From JACQAP01 sp035548375 (lineage in GTDB: Bacteria; Pseudomonadota; Gammaproteobacteria; Burkholderiales; JACQAP01): DNA of 64,000 nucleotides. A model generated the notes under the pieces. That model was not told the origin of the DNA, ran no database searches, and saw nothing but the letters and a program-made list of their open reading frames with translations. The stretch covers positions 1 through 64,000 of the forward strand of contig DASZTG010000080.1 in NCBI GenBank assembly GCA_035548375.1, read 5' to 3'. This document shows, piece after piece, positions 17,846 through 26,251 of this stretch (position 1 is the first letter of the stretch; the number at the start of each line of letters is the position of its first letter). Made by a program: the position numbers and the translations under genes.

Positions 17846-18171
17846 TGCGCATGGACGTGCTCCACGAGCGATTTCGTCCCATTTTCTTCGGCATCCTCGC
17901 GCTCGGCCTCGGCGCCGCGCTGCTGATTTTTGTTTTCGCCGAAATCGCCCCGGCGAATCCGCTCGGCGAATCGAGGGCGTATGTCCACGACATGCTGCTC
18001 TACGGCGGCAAGACCAACATGGTGCTGGGCGAACTTGCCGAGTGGATCGGAAGTTTATGGCAGGGCAAGCGCCTGGCCGGCACGGTGGCCGCCATCACGC
18101 TCCTGCTGGCGGGCGCCTTCTACTACTTCTTTTCCCCTGTTGCGCCGGAAACCGGGGAGAAAGAACGATGA
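17845..18171 (+). CDS. Small membrane protein with two helices, unknown function
   Basis: 108 residues with two membrane helices (FFGILALGLGAALLIFVFAE and VAAITLLLAGAFYYFF) separated by a 55-residue soluble loop. No family recognised. Start overlaps the upstream stop by 1 nt (TGATG) and the stop overlaps the Kdo hydroxylase start (ATGA), so the three genes form a tightly coupled operon. Its position suggests a partner in envelope modification, but this is inference. Confidence 0.75.
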   Translation: MRMDVLHERFRPIFFGILALGLGAALLIFVFAEIAPANPLGESRAYVHDMLLYGGKTNMVLGELAEWIGSLWQGKRLAGTVAAITLLLAGAFYYFFSPVAPETGEKER

Positions 18172-19052
18172 TGCAGGCCGAGCCCCTGGTCACGCTCGAC
18201 ATCGCGAGCTGGCAACCGGATGTCGCACCGAAGGCCAGTCGTTCGCTGGCGCAAGCGCTCGAAAACGGCAAGGTGCTGTGCCTGCCGAGGCTGGCATTCG
18301 ATTTGTCGGAATCCGAGCAGCGCCTGTTGACCGTGGATTCCCTGGACGGCAAGCGCAAGAACATCACCGTGAAGGACGGCAGGCTGAACGGCTTCAGCGG
18401 CGACGATGCCACCGCGTCGACCATGAAGGCGATGCTGGACCGCTATGAGGGCAACGCGCTGGACCTGGTGACGCGCCTGTTTCCCGGTTACCGGTCACGC
18501 ATGCGCCGGGCGCCCGCCAGCTTCCGGCCGCGCGCCATCGACAACGAGCCGATCTCCTGGCGCAAGGACGATTCGCGCTTGCACGTGGACGCTTTTCCGT
18601 CGCGTCCGAATCACGGCGAGCGCATCCTGCGCGTGTTCACGAACGTCAATCCTCGAGGTGTACCCCGCGTCTGGCGCGTCGGCGAACCCTTCGAAGCCGC
18701 GGCCACGCGCTTCCTGCCGGCCATCGCGCGCCCCTTCCCCGGATCGGGTGCGCTGCTGCACGCCCTTGGCATCACCAAGTCGACTCGCAGCGAATACGAC
18801 CACATCATGCTGCGCATGCATGACGGCATGAAGGCCGATGCCGAGTTCCAGAAGAATTCGCCCCAGCACGAAGTCCGGCTCGCACCGGGCACCACCTGGA
18901 TCTGCTATTCGGACCAGGTGCTGCACGCCGTGATGTCCGGCCAGTTCATGATGGAACAGACCTTCCACCTGCCGGTGGACGCGCAGTATTTTCCGGAACT
19001 GTCGCCGCTGAAGACGCTGGAAAGGCTGCGCGGGCGCGCCTTGATCGGTTAA
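18168..19052 (+). CDS. kdoO: Kdo hydroxylase (Fe(II)/2-oxoglutarate dioxygenase)
   Basis: 294 residues of the Kdo hydroxylase family, which 3-hydroxylates the Kdo sugar of lipopolysaccharide inner core using Fe(II), 2-oxoglutarate and oxygen. Candidate iron ligands are His-x-Asp (LHVDAFPSRP) and a distal His (DQVLHAVMSG), with conserved TNVNPRG between. Start ATG 18168 overlaps the previous stop and has GGGGAGAAAG upstream. Acts on lipid A-core at the inner membrane's cytoplasmic face. The family is found in Burkholderia- and Yersinia-type Gram-negatives and stabilises the acid-labile core linkage. Confidence 0.87.
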   Translation: MMQAEPLVTLDIASWQPDVAPKASRSLAQALENGKVLCLPRLAFDLSESEQRLLTVDSLDGKRKNITVKDGRLNGFSGDDATASTMKAMLDRYEGNALDLVTRLFPGYRSRMRRAPASFRPRAIDNEPISWRKDDSRLHVDAFPSRPNHGERILRVFTNVNPRGVPRVWRVGEPFEAAATRFLPAIARPFPGSGALLHALGITKSTRSEYDHIMLRMHDGMKADAEFQKNSPQHEVRLAPGTTWICYSDQVLHAVMSGQFMMEQTFHLPVDAQYFPELSPLKTLERLRGRALIG

Positions 19053-19067
19053 CGCCTGGCCGGCTTT

Positions 19068-19433
19068 TCAGCCGATGAGCACCGCGTCGTTCACCACCGA
19101 AACCGGAACCGGCTGCAACCGCGAGCCTTCACAGGGTCCGTCGACGCAGAAGCCGTCCTCGAATCGGTAGGTCGCACCGTGGTGGGCGCACATGAGGAGG
19201 CCGCCGTCGAGGACGTGGAAAATCCCGGGCTCGTAGTTCATTGGAATCTGCACATGCGCGCAGCGATTGCGATAGGCGCGCACCTCGCGCCCCGATCGCA
19301 GCAGCACGATCCGGAAACTGTCCCAATCCTCTCCGAACGCTGCCTCCTTCGCGCCGCCGTCTGGAATGTCGTCCAGCGCGCAAAGCACGGTACCCGCCGC
19401 CGGCGCATGCGGCCAGGACCGCCATTCCTGCAT
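19068..19433 (-). CDS. Rieske [2Fe-2S] ferredoxin-type protein
   Basis: 121 residues consisting of a single Rieske domain. Cluster ligands are Cys-x-His in RCAHVQIP and Cys-x-x-His in MCAHHGATY. It probably transfers electrons to an oxygenase. The start overlaps the stop of the intradiol dioxygenase at 19433 (coupled translation), although intradiol dioxygenases need no electron donor, so the partner may lie elsewhere. Convergent with kdoO, only 15 bp apart. Confidence 0.87.
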   Translation of the reverse strand: MQEWRSWPHAPAAGTVLCALDDIPDGGAKEAAFGEDWDSFRIVLLRSGREVRAYRNRCAHVQIPMNYEPGIFHVLDGGLLMCAHHGATYRFEDGFCVDGPCEGSRLQPVPVSVVNDAVLIG

Positions 19434-20290
19434 CAGGCCTGCACGAGCCTGAAATCGAACTCGGCGCTACAGAACGGCTCGCCCGACCGCTTGCCGTCCG
19501 GCGTGGGACCGGCCGCGTGATCCTTGAATTCAACGACGAGCGAATGCTTGACGCCGAACACGGCATCCGAGTCGAGGTATTCGTCGCCTGCGACGAACAG
19601 GTGCGTGGCAACACGCTCATACCCCGGTGCAGTGGCGATGGCATGCACGTGCGCCGGACGATACGGGTGCCGCCCCATGCGCAGCAGCATCTTGCCGACC
19701 GGGCCATCGGTCGGCACCGGATAGCTGACCGGCTTGATGGTCTTGAACCCATAGCGACCGTCAGCGCCGGTGGTGAACCTGCCCCGCGCGTACTGCACGT
19801 CGCCGGGGCGCTGCGCGTCATAGAAGCCTTCGCCGTCGGTCTGCCAGACATCGATGAACGCACCCTCGATCGGCCGGCCCTCGACATCCAGCACCCGGCC
19901 CCAGACGTAGGCAGGCTCCCCGGGCGCGCCCTCCGCGATATCCGCCCACATCGGTTTGTCTTTCGCACCGCTCACATAGAAAGGCCCGAGCACGGTGTTC
20001 TCGGTCGCCCCGCGCGGCTTGCGGTGGTTGATCGCATCGACCAGCATCGACACGCCGAGCGTGTCGGACAGCAAAATGAACTCCTGGCGCTTGTCGTCGC
20101 ACTTGTGGCCCACCGCGGTCAGGAACTGGATCCCGGCCAGCCATTCCTTTTCCGTCAATTCCGTCTCGCGAATGAATCCATGCAGGTGCCGGATCAGGCT
20201 GCCCATGACTTGGCGAAAGCGCGCATCGCCGGCGCCGTTGAGCTTTGCCAACACTGCTTCGGTCAGATTGTCTTCGGTGGCGTTGCGCAT
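19433..20290 (-). CDS. Intradiol ring-cleavage dioxygenase (hydroxyquinol 1,2-dioxygenase-like)
   Basis: 285 residues. An N-terminal helical dimerisation domain (residues 1-90) precedes the catalytic domain beginning near TVLGPFYV. Fe(III) ligands are probable Tyr in YDAQRPG, Tyr in HPYRPAHVHAI, and the two His of RPAHVH. Best likeness is to hydroxyquinol/catechol 1,2-dioxygenases, which open aromatic rings to (maleyl) muconates. ATG 20290 follows GGAGGGG; the longer reading frame upstream overlaps a membrane gene in another frame. Downstream Rieske gene overlaps by one base. Confidence 0.9.
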   Translation of the reverse strand: MRNATEDNLTEAVLAKLNGAGDARFRQVMGSLIRHLHGFIRETELTEKEWLAGIQFLTAVGHKCDDKRQEFILLSDTLGVSMLVDAINHRKPRGATENTVLGPFYVSGAKDKPMWADIAEGAPGEPAYVWGRVLDVEGRPIEGAFIDVWQTDGEGFYDAQRPGDVQYARGRFTTGADGRYGFKTIKPVSYPVPTDGPVGKMLLRMGRHPYRPAHVHAIATAPGYERVATHLFVAGDEYLDSDAVFGVKHSLVVEFKDHAAGPTPDGKRSGEPFCSAEFDFRLVQA

Positions 20291-20310
20291 CTTCCCCTCC
20301 TCGAGCGGCC

Positions 20311-21057
20311 TCATGCCGGCATGCGCCTGCGCCGCTGCATGAACCAGAGCGTGCAGCAGTGTACCGCCAGCGAAAACACCAGGGCGGCGGCGAAGCCGGC
20401 CACCACGCCGAGACCGGGGACCATGAGCGCCACGCCCAGGCAGAAAAAAGTAAACGCGTAGAAGCCGGTCGCCATGCCTCGCAACAGGCGGATCGTGTAG
20501 AGGTTGCCGCTGGCGCGGTGCGAGAACGCCGCCAGCACGATGCCCATGACCGGGAACACGGCGAAGAGGCCGCTGAAATCCGGCCCCAGGAAGGGCGACA
20601 GGCGCGTCACGAACAGGGTCATCAGGCCGCCCGCGACCATGCGCGTCGCCAGCTCGGCATTGGAGGTCCTTTGGCCACGGCCGGGGTCGCCCGCTCGCGG
20701 CATCAAATGGGGCACGCAGACGATCGCAACGATGATGATCGCCACGTTCCATCCAAAGGGAAGCGCCGCGTACACCAGCAGCAATCCGAGCGCGAGCCAG
20801 CTCGCCAGCCCTGCAGCCAGGGCCACGTACCACGCTGCATGCATCGCCGCCCAGGCATAGCCCAGCGCGAAGCCCACCCATGCGATGCCGCCGGACAGCG
20901 CGCCAGCCGCAGCCGACGACGCGAACGTCGGACCCTGCTCGATGCCGATGAACAGCAGGATCGGACCCGTGACCACCGGAAAGCCGGAAAGCCAGCCCGC
21001 GACGGCCGGGCTCCAGCGCCGGCCCGCGAGCGTGATGCCGCCGATCAGCGCCGACAC
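20311..21057 (-). CDS. Multi-pass membrane protein, unknown
   Basis: 248 residues with seven to eight predicted hydrophobic helices and a basic C-terminus (FMQRRRRMPA). The start is uncertain: GTG at 21057 is the first recognised start, but the frame is open and protein-like further upstream (AIDTILAFKLTL) to a stop near 21109, with no ATG. It follows a frameshifted NTF2-like gene and precedes the intradiol dioxygenase by 20 bp, so it may transport an aromatic acid. That role is inference. Confidence 0.7.
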   Translation of the reverse strand: MSALIGGITLAGRRWSPAVAGWLSGFPVVTGPILLFIGIEQGPTFASSAAAGALSGGIAWVGFALGYAWAAMHAAWYVALAAGLASWLALGLLLVYAALPFGWNVAIIIVAIVCVPHLMPRAGDPGRGQRTSNAELATRMVAGGLMTLFVTRLSPFLGPDFSGLFAVFPVMGIVLAAFSHRASGNLYTIRLLRGMATGFYAFTFFCLGVALMVPGLGVVAGFAAALVFSLAVHCCTLWFMQRRRRMPA

Positions 21058-21103
21058 CAGCGTCAGCTTGAATGCGAGGATCGTGTCGATGGCGCTTGGG
21101 CCT

Positions 21104-21482
21104 TCAGGCCGGCTTCACGGGCGTGCGCTGCGCGGGGTCGTAGAAGAATTGCTCTTCCGCAATGCGCTCGCCCTCCCAGCGCTGCCAGGCCAGCTCTTCC
21201 ATGTGCGTGAACGTCCCGTCGAGCCATTCGAAGTGGAAAAACGCAGCGGATCACTGCGTGGTCGCCATTCACGAACGCCGGCCGCACGCATTGCGACGTC
21301 AGCGACTTCGCGCGCGCCAGCACCCTGCGTTCGTTGTCCGCGTGCGCCTGGCGCCCGACGCGCGGCTCGGCGAAGTTCTCGCGCATGGTCGATTGCTCGG
21401 CATAAAACTCTTCGACCGCTTCGACGTGCGCGCTGGCCTCCACGCGGGCGATGAAGCGCTCGAGGGTGTCCAGGCTGGGCAT
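21104..21482 (-). pseudogene. NTF2/SnoaL-like protein broken by a homopolymer frameshift
   Basis: The frame beginning MPSLDTLERFIARVEASAHVEAVEEFY runs to CVRPAFVNGDHAVIRCVF, then loses its family character. Dropping one base from the five-A run at 21237-21241 restores a second frame (HFEWLDGTFTHMEELAWQRW ... ending TPVKPA) with a natural stop at 21104. The repaired product of about 125 residues is a SnoaL-like (NTF2 fold) protein, often an isomerase or accessory in aromatic catabolism. Either a real frameshift mutation or an assembly error. Confidence 0.75.
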
Positions 21483-21534
21483 TGTGGCTGCTCCGGTTTG
21501 AATTGCGGCGCACGGGCCTCGCCGCAGCCGCAGT

Positions 21535-21768
21535 TTACGCAGATTCGACCAGCGCGAAAGTCAGGCGGCGCACCAACGGCAGCACGAGCAGCAAAGTAGG
21601 AAAAGCCACGATCCAGGACAGGCCCCAGGCGCCCATCCAGATGCGCAAGGTTTCGGGCGCGAGGCCGACCCCATGCAAGGTGCTGATCAGCGAGACGATG
21701 AGGGTCATGAATATCGACAGCAACAGCGGCAGGACGAATGCCGCGTAACGGGCAGGAAGCTTGCGCAT
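21535..21768 (-). CDS. DUF2798 family small membrane protein
   Basis: 77 residues with two transmembrane helices (RYAAFVLPLLLSIFMTLIVSL and WGLSWIVAFPTLLLVLPLV) and the family-typical MRKLPARYAAF start and LPLVRRL end. Start at 21768 chosen over 21864 because it matches the family start. Function unknown. Lies alone between the frameshifted NTF2 gene and the MgtC gene, all on the minus strand. Confidence 0.78.
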   Translation of the reverse strand: MRKLPARYAAFVLPLLLSIFMTLIVSLISTLHGVGLAPETLRIWMGAWGLSWIVAFPTLLLVLPLVRRLTFALVESA

Positions 21769-21864
21769 GCCGGAATGTGTACAGGAAAGGAGGAGAACGG
21801 ATTCATCGGAAAAACGCAGCCAGATGTTAGGCAGGTCGTCGAACCCTGTAAAGCGCGACGGCAA

Positions 21865-22554
21865 TCAGCGTGACGCGCCCTGCACGGTTATGCCCTGCAC
21901 GCCCTCGATCGCATGCAGCCTGCCGGCCGCGGCCAGCAACGCTCCATTGGGCACGCTGCGCAGGAACGTGAACCGGACCTGGTCGTTATCCGGCGTACTG
22001 CCGCGCTTGAGCACGATTTCGCCGACACCGAGCCCCTCGGTTTCGAGAATGGCCTCGATCTGCGGAAGCGAAATGCGCTGCCTGTCGACCTGCACGACGA
22101 TCTGCCGGCTGCGATTGCGCCGGAACAGCCTGACTTCCAGCGGCTTGACGAGCGCGAGGATCACGACGATCAGCGCGGTGGTGCTGATCGCCGCGATGTA
22201 GAGCCCGCTGCCGACGGCGAGCCCGACCGCGGCAACGGTCCACAAGCTGGCTGCCGTGGTCAGGCCACGGATGACCTCCTGGCGCAGGAACAGGATGGTG
22301 CCCGCGCCGAGAAAGCCGATGCCGCTGATGACTTGCGCGGCGATGCGCGAGGGATCGAGCGCGACCTGCGGCGTGCCGAGGATGTCGGCAAAACCGAACG
22401 CCGAGACGACCATCACCAAAGCGGAACCGAGGCAGACCAGCATGTGCGTGCGCAGCCCCGCGACCCACTCGAGGCGCTCGCGCTCGAGGCCGACGACGCC
22501 GCCCAGCACGGCAGCGACGGCAAGCCTGAGGATGATTTCATGAGTCGCGAGCAT
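21865..22554 (-). CDS. MgtC/SapB family membrane protein
   Basis: 229 residues. The N-terminal membrane domain shows the conserved GGVVGLERE and RTHMLVCLGSALVMV, plus GIGFLGAGTILF, hallmark motifs of MgtC. The last 80 residues form an ACT-like soluble domain. MgtC proteins modulate ATP synthase and magnesium/acid stress adaptation. Start 22554 is preceded by GGAGG 8 nt upstream and matches the family start. Next gene upstream on this strand is the K+/H+ antiporter, 110 bp away; both concern cation homeostasis. Confidence 0.9.
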   Translation of the reverse strand: MLATHEIILRLAVAAVLGGVVGLERERLEWVAGLRTHMLVCLGSALVMVVSAFGFADILGTPQVALDPSRIAAQVISGIGFLGAGTILFLRQEVIRGLTTAASLWTVAAVGLAVGSGLYIAAISTTALIVVILALVKPLEVRLFRRNRSRQIVVQVDRQRISLPQIEAILETEGLGVGEIVLKRGSTPDNDQVRFTFLRSVPNGALLAAAGRLHAIEGVQGITVQGASR

Positions 22555-22664
22555 GGCCGTTTCCTCCATCGGTAAAACGATGGGACCACGGCCGGTTCTC
22601 GCAGGTTCAGTCCACTCGCGAAGTCGCGCGCCAGGCGCGCATGACAACCTGAAACAAAGCGGCG

Positions 22665-24386
22665 TCAGCGCTCGCGCACGATGATGCCGACCTTGGAGAC
22701 CTGGCCGTTCTTCATCTCGCGCACGACCAGGTTCAGCTTGCCGAAGCGCACGTAGTCGCCGACCGACGGCCGGCGGCGGAATTGCCGGTCGATGTATTGG
22801 GCGAGCGACATGCCGCCGATCGCCGCCGACACGGTGCCGCCGTACATTTCCACGACTTCGCCGAGCGGCGCGTCGCCGTTCAAGGTGAACGTGCCGAAGA
22901 AGCGTTGCTGCTCGGTTTCCTCGAGGTCGTCCGCCGGGACGAACAGCAGGTCCAGCAGTCCCATGTGCGATTCAGGCGTGATGACGTAGACCAGATCACC
23001 GGCCGCGATCTCGTGCACGCTGATCGACTCCACGGACTTGCCGCCGCGGAATGCCGCGACCACGCGCACGTCGCCGGGCAGCGCCAGCTGGATGACTGTC
23101 CTCCCGATCGCGGCACTGAGCTCGGTGATGCGATAGCCAAGCAGTTGCAGGCCGGCCCTGCCCGGCACTTCGACGAACTCCGAGTAGTACGGCGCGTGCT
23201 CCTTCGGCAGCCGCAGGTTCAGCCATCCCGCGAGCGGCGCGACGGTCCAGCCTTGCAAGAGCAGCGATGCCAGCACCACGAAGAACGCGACGTTGAAGTA
23301 CACCGAAGATTGCGACAGTCCGGCCAGCGCGGGAAACAGTGCCAGCACGATGGGAACCGCGCCACGCAACCCGGTCCAGGAAATGAAGACCTGCTCGTTC
23401 ATCGGGAAACGGAACGGCAGCAGCGAAATGCCGACGGCCAGCGGTCGCGCGATGAAAATCAGCACGCCTGCGACGCCAAGCGAGGCCAAGCCCACTTCGA
23501 ACAACGCGCTCGGCGTCACCAGCAGGCCGAGCATCAGGAATAGCGCGATCTGCGAGAGCCAGGCGAGTCCGTCGTGCACCCTCAGGATGTTGCCCACCGT
23601 GTGCACGCGGCTGTTGCCGAGGATCAGGCCGGCCAGGTAGATGGCGAGAAAGCCGCTGCCGTCGAGCACGGTCGCCGCGCCGTAGATCAGCAATCCGCCC
23701 GCCATGGCCAGCAGCGGATACAACCCGCTTGCCAACGTCACGCGCGTGATGATCCAGACCAGCAGCCGCCCGCCGCCGATCCCCAGCAACGCGCCCAGGC
23801 CAAACTGCTGCACGAAATGCCACAGCAGCGACCAACCCGGCGCATGCTCGCCTGCGCCAACGATCTCCAGCAATGACAGCGTCAGGAACACCGCCATCGG
23901 GTCGTTGCAGCCGGATTCGATTTCCAGGGTGGCGCCGACGCGCTCCTTCAGGCGCATGCCGGCGGCGTGCAGCAGCGAGAACACCGCGGCCGCGTCTGTC
24001 GAGCCGATGATGGCGCCGATCAGCATGCCCTGCGCCAGGCTCAGGTCGAGGATCTTCGCGGCGCCGTAGCCGACGATGACGGTGGTCACCACCACGCCGA
24101 CCGTGGCGAGCGACACGGCCGGCCACAGGCCGGTCCGGAAGGTGCTGTAGCGCGTGCGCATGCCGCCATCGAACAGGATGACCGCCAGCGCCATGGTGCC
24201 GACGAGGTAGGCGATCTGGTAGTCGCCGAAGCGAATGTGGCCGGGTCCCTCTTCGCCCGCAAGCATGCCGATGCCCATGAACACGAACAGCAGCGGCGCG
24301 CCGGTGCGCGCCGAAAGGGTGCTGGCGAGGATGCTGAGCAGCACCAGTGCGGCGCCGATCAGGATGGCGTGATTGGAAAACTCCAC
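22665..24386 (-). CDS. Potassium/proton antiporter, CPA1 (NhaP2/CvrA type)
   Basis: 573 residues, close to E. coli CvrA. Twelve or so membrane helices (residues 1-390) with the ion-binding region GSTDAAAVFSLLHAAGM and ESGCNDPMAVFL typical of CPA1 exchangers. A TrkA-C-like domain (about 405-490) and a C-terminal CorC/HlyC-associated domain (about 500-573) follow. It exports K+ in exchange for H+ at the inner membrane for turgor and pH control. Likely monocistronic or paired with MgtC downstream. Confidence 0.9.
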   Translation of the reverse strand: MEFSNHAILIGAALVLLSILASTLSARTGAPLLFVFMGIGMLAGEEGPGHIRFGDYQIAYLVGTMALAVILFDGGMRTRYSTFRTGLWPAVSLATVGVVVTTVIVGYGAAKILDLSLAQGMLIGAIIGSTDAAAVFSLLHAAGMRLKERVGATLEIESGCNDPMAVFLTLSLLEIVGAGEHAPGWSLLWHFVQQFGLGALLGIGGGRLLVWIITRVTLASGLYPLLAMAGGLLIYGAATVLDGSGFLAIYLAGLILGNSRVHTVGNILRVHDGLAWLSQIALFLMLGLLVTPSALFEVGLASLGVAGVLIFIARPLAVGISLLPFRFPMNEQVFISWTGLRGAVPIVLALFPALAGLSQSSVYFNVAFFVVLASLLLQGWTVAPLAGWLNLRLPKEHAPYYSEFVEVPGRAGLQLLGYRITELSAAIGRTVIQLALPGDVRVVAAFRGGKSVESISVHEIAAGDLVYVITPESHMGLLDLLFVPADDLEETEQQRFFGTFTLNGDAPLGEVVEMYGGTVSAAIGGMSLAQYIDRQFRRRPSVGDYVRFGKLNLVVREMKNGQVSKVGIIVRER

Positions 24387-24486
24387 GATCTCTTGCGGTA
24401 GTCGGTATTGCCCCGGGTTTTAGCACGGAGCGTGCCGTTCGCGCAAAACATCCGCGCAGGCCGCCCGGGGCGGCGCGGCAAATCCT

Positions 24487-25263
24487 TCAGGAGGCGTCGG
24501 CCGACACCCTGCCCGGCCGCCAGCGCAGCAGCCTGCGCTCCGCGAGGGTCACGACGTAATCCAGGACCAACGCGCATGCCGTGAGCACGAGGACTCCCGC
24601 GAAAACGGAGTTGATGTCGAACACGCCCTCGGCCTGCAGGATCAGGTAGCCGACGCCGCGCGCCGAGCCCAGGTACTCGCCCACCACCGCACCGACGAAT
24701 GCCATGCCGACGGACGCATGCAAGCTCGAAAAAACCCAGGCGGTGGCGCTGGGCAAGTAAACATGCCTTAACAACTGCCGGCCGTTCGCGCCGAGCATGC
24801 GTGCGTTCGCGAGGATGGTCGGGCTGACTTCGCGCACGCCGTTGTAGACGCTGAAGAAGACGATGAAGAACACCAGCGTGATGCCGAGCATGACCTTGGA
24901 CTTGATGTCGAGCCCGAACCAGACCGCGAAGATCGGCGCGAGGATCACGCGCGGCATGGAATTGAGCGCGGTGATGTAGGGATTCAGCAACCGCGCGGCG
25001 AAATCGGACAGGGCGAGCCACAAGCCGAATACCAGGCCCAGCAGCGTGCCGATGGCGAACGCCAGCACGGTTTCAATCAGAGTCACCGCCAGGTGCGGAA
25101 AAATCTTGCCGCTCACGAACCAGTCGCGTACGCGCGCCAGCACGACCAGCGGCTCGCCGAAGAAGAATTTCGGCAGGATTTCCGTCGCCGTGAGCACATG
25201 CCAGAGGATGAACAGCCCGACCAGCAGGCCGACCTGGCAAACGACGAGCGTCCCGCGCTTCAT
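24487..25263 (-). CDS. ABC transporter permease (SsuC/TauC family)
   Basis: 258 residues, about six membrane helices, with the binding-protein-dependent transport motif LNSMPRVILAPIFAVWFGLD and the EAA loop region (NARMLGANGRQLLRHVYLP). It belongs to NitT/TauT-type importers for nitrate, taurine, alkanesulfonates or thiamine precursors. Start at 25263; upstream sequence belongs to an inverted repeat. Third gene of the ABC operon, separated from the ATPase gene by that 185 bp repeat region. Confidence 0.9.
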   Translation of the reverse strand: MKRGTLVVCQVGLLVGLFILWHVLTATEILPKFFFGEPLVVLARVRDWFVSGKIFPHLAVTLIETVLAFAIGTLLGLVFGLWLALSDFAARLLNPYITALNSMPRVILAPIFAVWFGLDIKSKVMLGITLVFFIVFFSVYNGVREVSPTILANARMLGANGRQLLRHVYLPSATAWVFSSLHASVGMAFVGAVVGEYLGSARGVGYLILQAEGVFDINSVFAGVLVLTACALVLDYVVTLAERRLLRWRPGRVSADAS

Positions 25264-25273
25264 GCTAGGAATG

Positions 25274-25432
25274 AACCACGGAGAACACGGAGGGCACGGA
25301 GAAGAACGAAGAAAGCCTGCGCTTCGAAACAGGCAATGCAGAATTCGTCGCACTACGCTGTTGTCGGTGGAATATCACCATTGTCTGACTTCTCTCGTGC
25401 ATTTCTTCGTGATCTCCGTGTTCTCCGTGGTT
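25274..25432. repeat. Inverted repeat locus A (CACGGAG type) inside the ABC operon
   Basis: Both ends carry units related to CACGGAGAA at 9-10 nt spacing. The left arm has 19 bases AACCACGGAGAACACGGAG (25274-25292), exactly repeated in reverse complement at 25414-25432. Extra units extend inward from each arm. The 121 nt centre is unique and non-coding. It separates the ATPase and permease genes of one operon and could form a long stem in the mRNA. Same family as the locus at 56043-56229. Confidence 0.8.
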
Positions 25433-25448
25433 AAAGGTTGCATTTGCT

Positions 25449-26249
25449 TTAATCCATTGCGTGCGCATAGGCTTTCTGCACTTCGTCGCGCAGCGCATCC
25501 CAGATCATCCTGTGCAACTCCAGGAAGCGCGGCGTCAGGCGTATCTCCGCGACGTCGCGCGGCCGCGGCAGGTCGATGGCGTAATCGGCGATCAGCCGGC
25601 TGCCGGGCCCGGCCGACATCACCACCACGCGGTCGGACAATGCGATGGCCTCTTCGAGATCGTGGGTCACGAATACGACCGACTTGCGGTCCTGCGCCCA
25701 CAAGTTCAGCAACTCGTTTTCCATGAGGCTGCGGGTCTGCACGTCGAGCGCCGAGAAGGGCTCGTCCATGAGCAGGATCTTCGGATCGAGGATCAGCGTC
25801 TGCGCGAGCGCCACCCGCTTGCGCATGCCGCCGGACAGTTCGTGCGGATACTTGTGCCCGTGTGCCGCGAGCCCGACGCGCTTCAACCACGCGCCCGCGC
25901 GTTCGCGCGCTTCCTGCGCGGGCACCCTGCGAAATTCCAGGCCGGCCGCGGCATTCTGCAGCGCCGTGCGCCAGGGCATGAGCGCCTCGTTCTGGAAAAG
26001 ATAGCCCGCCTGCTTGTTGATGCCGCGCAAGGGCTCGCCGAACACGCTGACGCTTCCGCGGGCGGGCTGGAGCAGTCCCGCGGCGACGTTCAGCAGCGTG
26101 GACTTGCCGCAGCCCGTCGGTCCGACGACCGACACGAACTCACCGTCCCGTATCTCGAGGTCGACGTCTTCTACGGCCGTGTAGGCTGCATTGCCGCCGC
26201 GAGCGGGGAACGTGCAGGTCAGGCCTTGCAGGCGCAGCGACGTTTGCAT
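25449..26249 (-). CDS. ABC transporter ATP-binding protein (NitT/TauT type)
   Basis: 266 residues with Walker A GPTGCGKST, signature LSGGMRKRVALAQ, Walker B ILLMDEPFSALD and the His-loop FVTHDLEEA. It powers uptake by the adjacent permease and binding protein. Start ATG 26249 lies 2 bp after the stop of the binding-protein gene; the longer frame upstream overlaps that gene. The C-terminal extension after the switch His is standard for this family. Confidence 0.92.
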   Translation of the reverse strand: MQTSLRLQGLTCTFPARGGNAAYTAVEDVDLEIRDGEFVSVVGPTGCGKSTLLNVAAGLLQPARGSVSVFGEPLRGINKQAGYLFQNEALMPWRTALQNAAAGLEFRRVPAQEARERAGAWLKRVGLAAHGHKYPHELSGGMRKRVALAQTLILDPKILLMDEPFSALDVQTRSLMENELLNLWAQDRKSVVFVTHDLEEAIALSDRVVVMSAGPGSRLIADYAIDLPRPRDVAEIRLTPRFLELHRMIWDALRDEVQKAYAHAMD

Positions 26250-26251
26250 GC

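Noticed and set aside
25274..25432. CRISPR-like array at the repeat loci
   Set aside because: The units are 9-11 nt with no spacers of constant length, and the ends are inverted, not direct.
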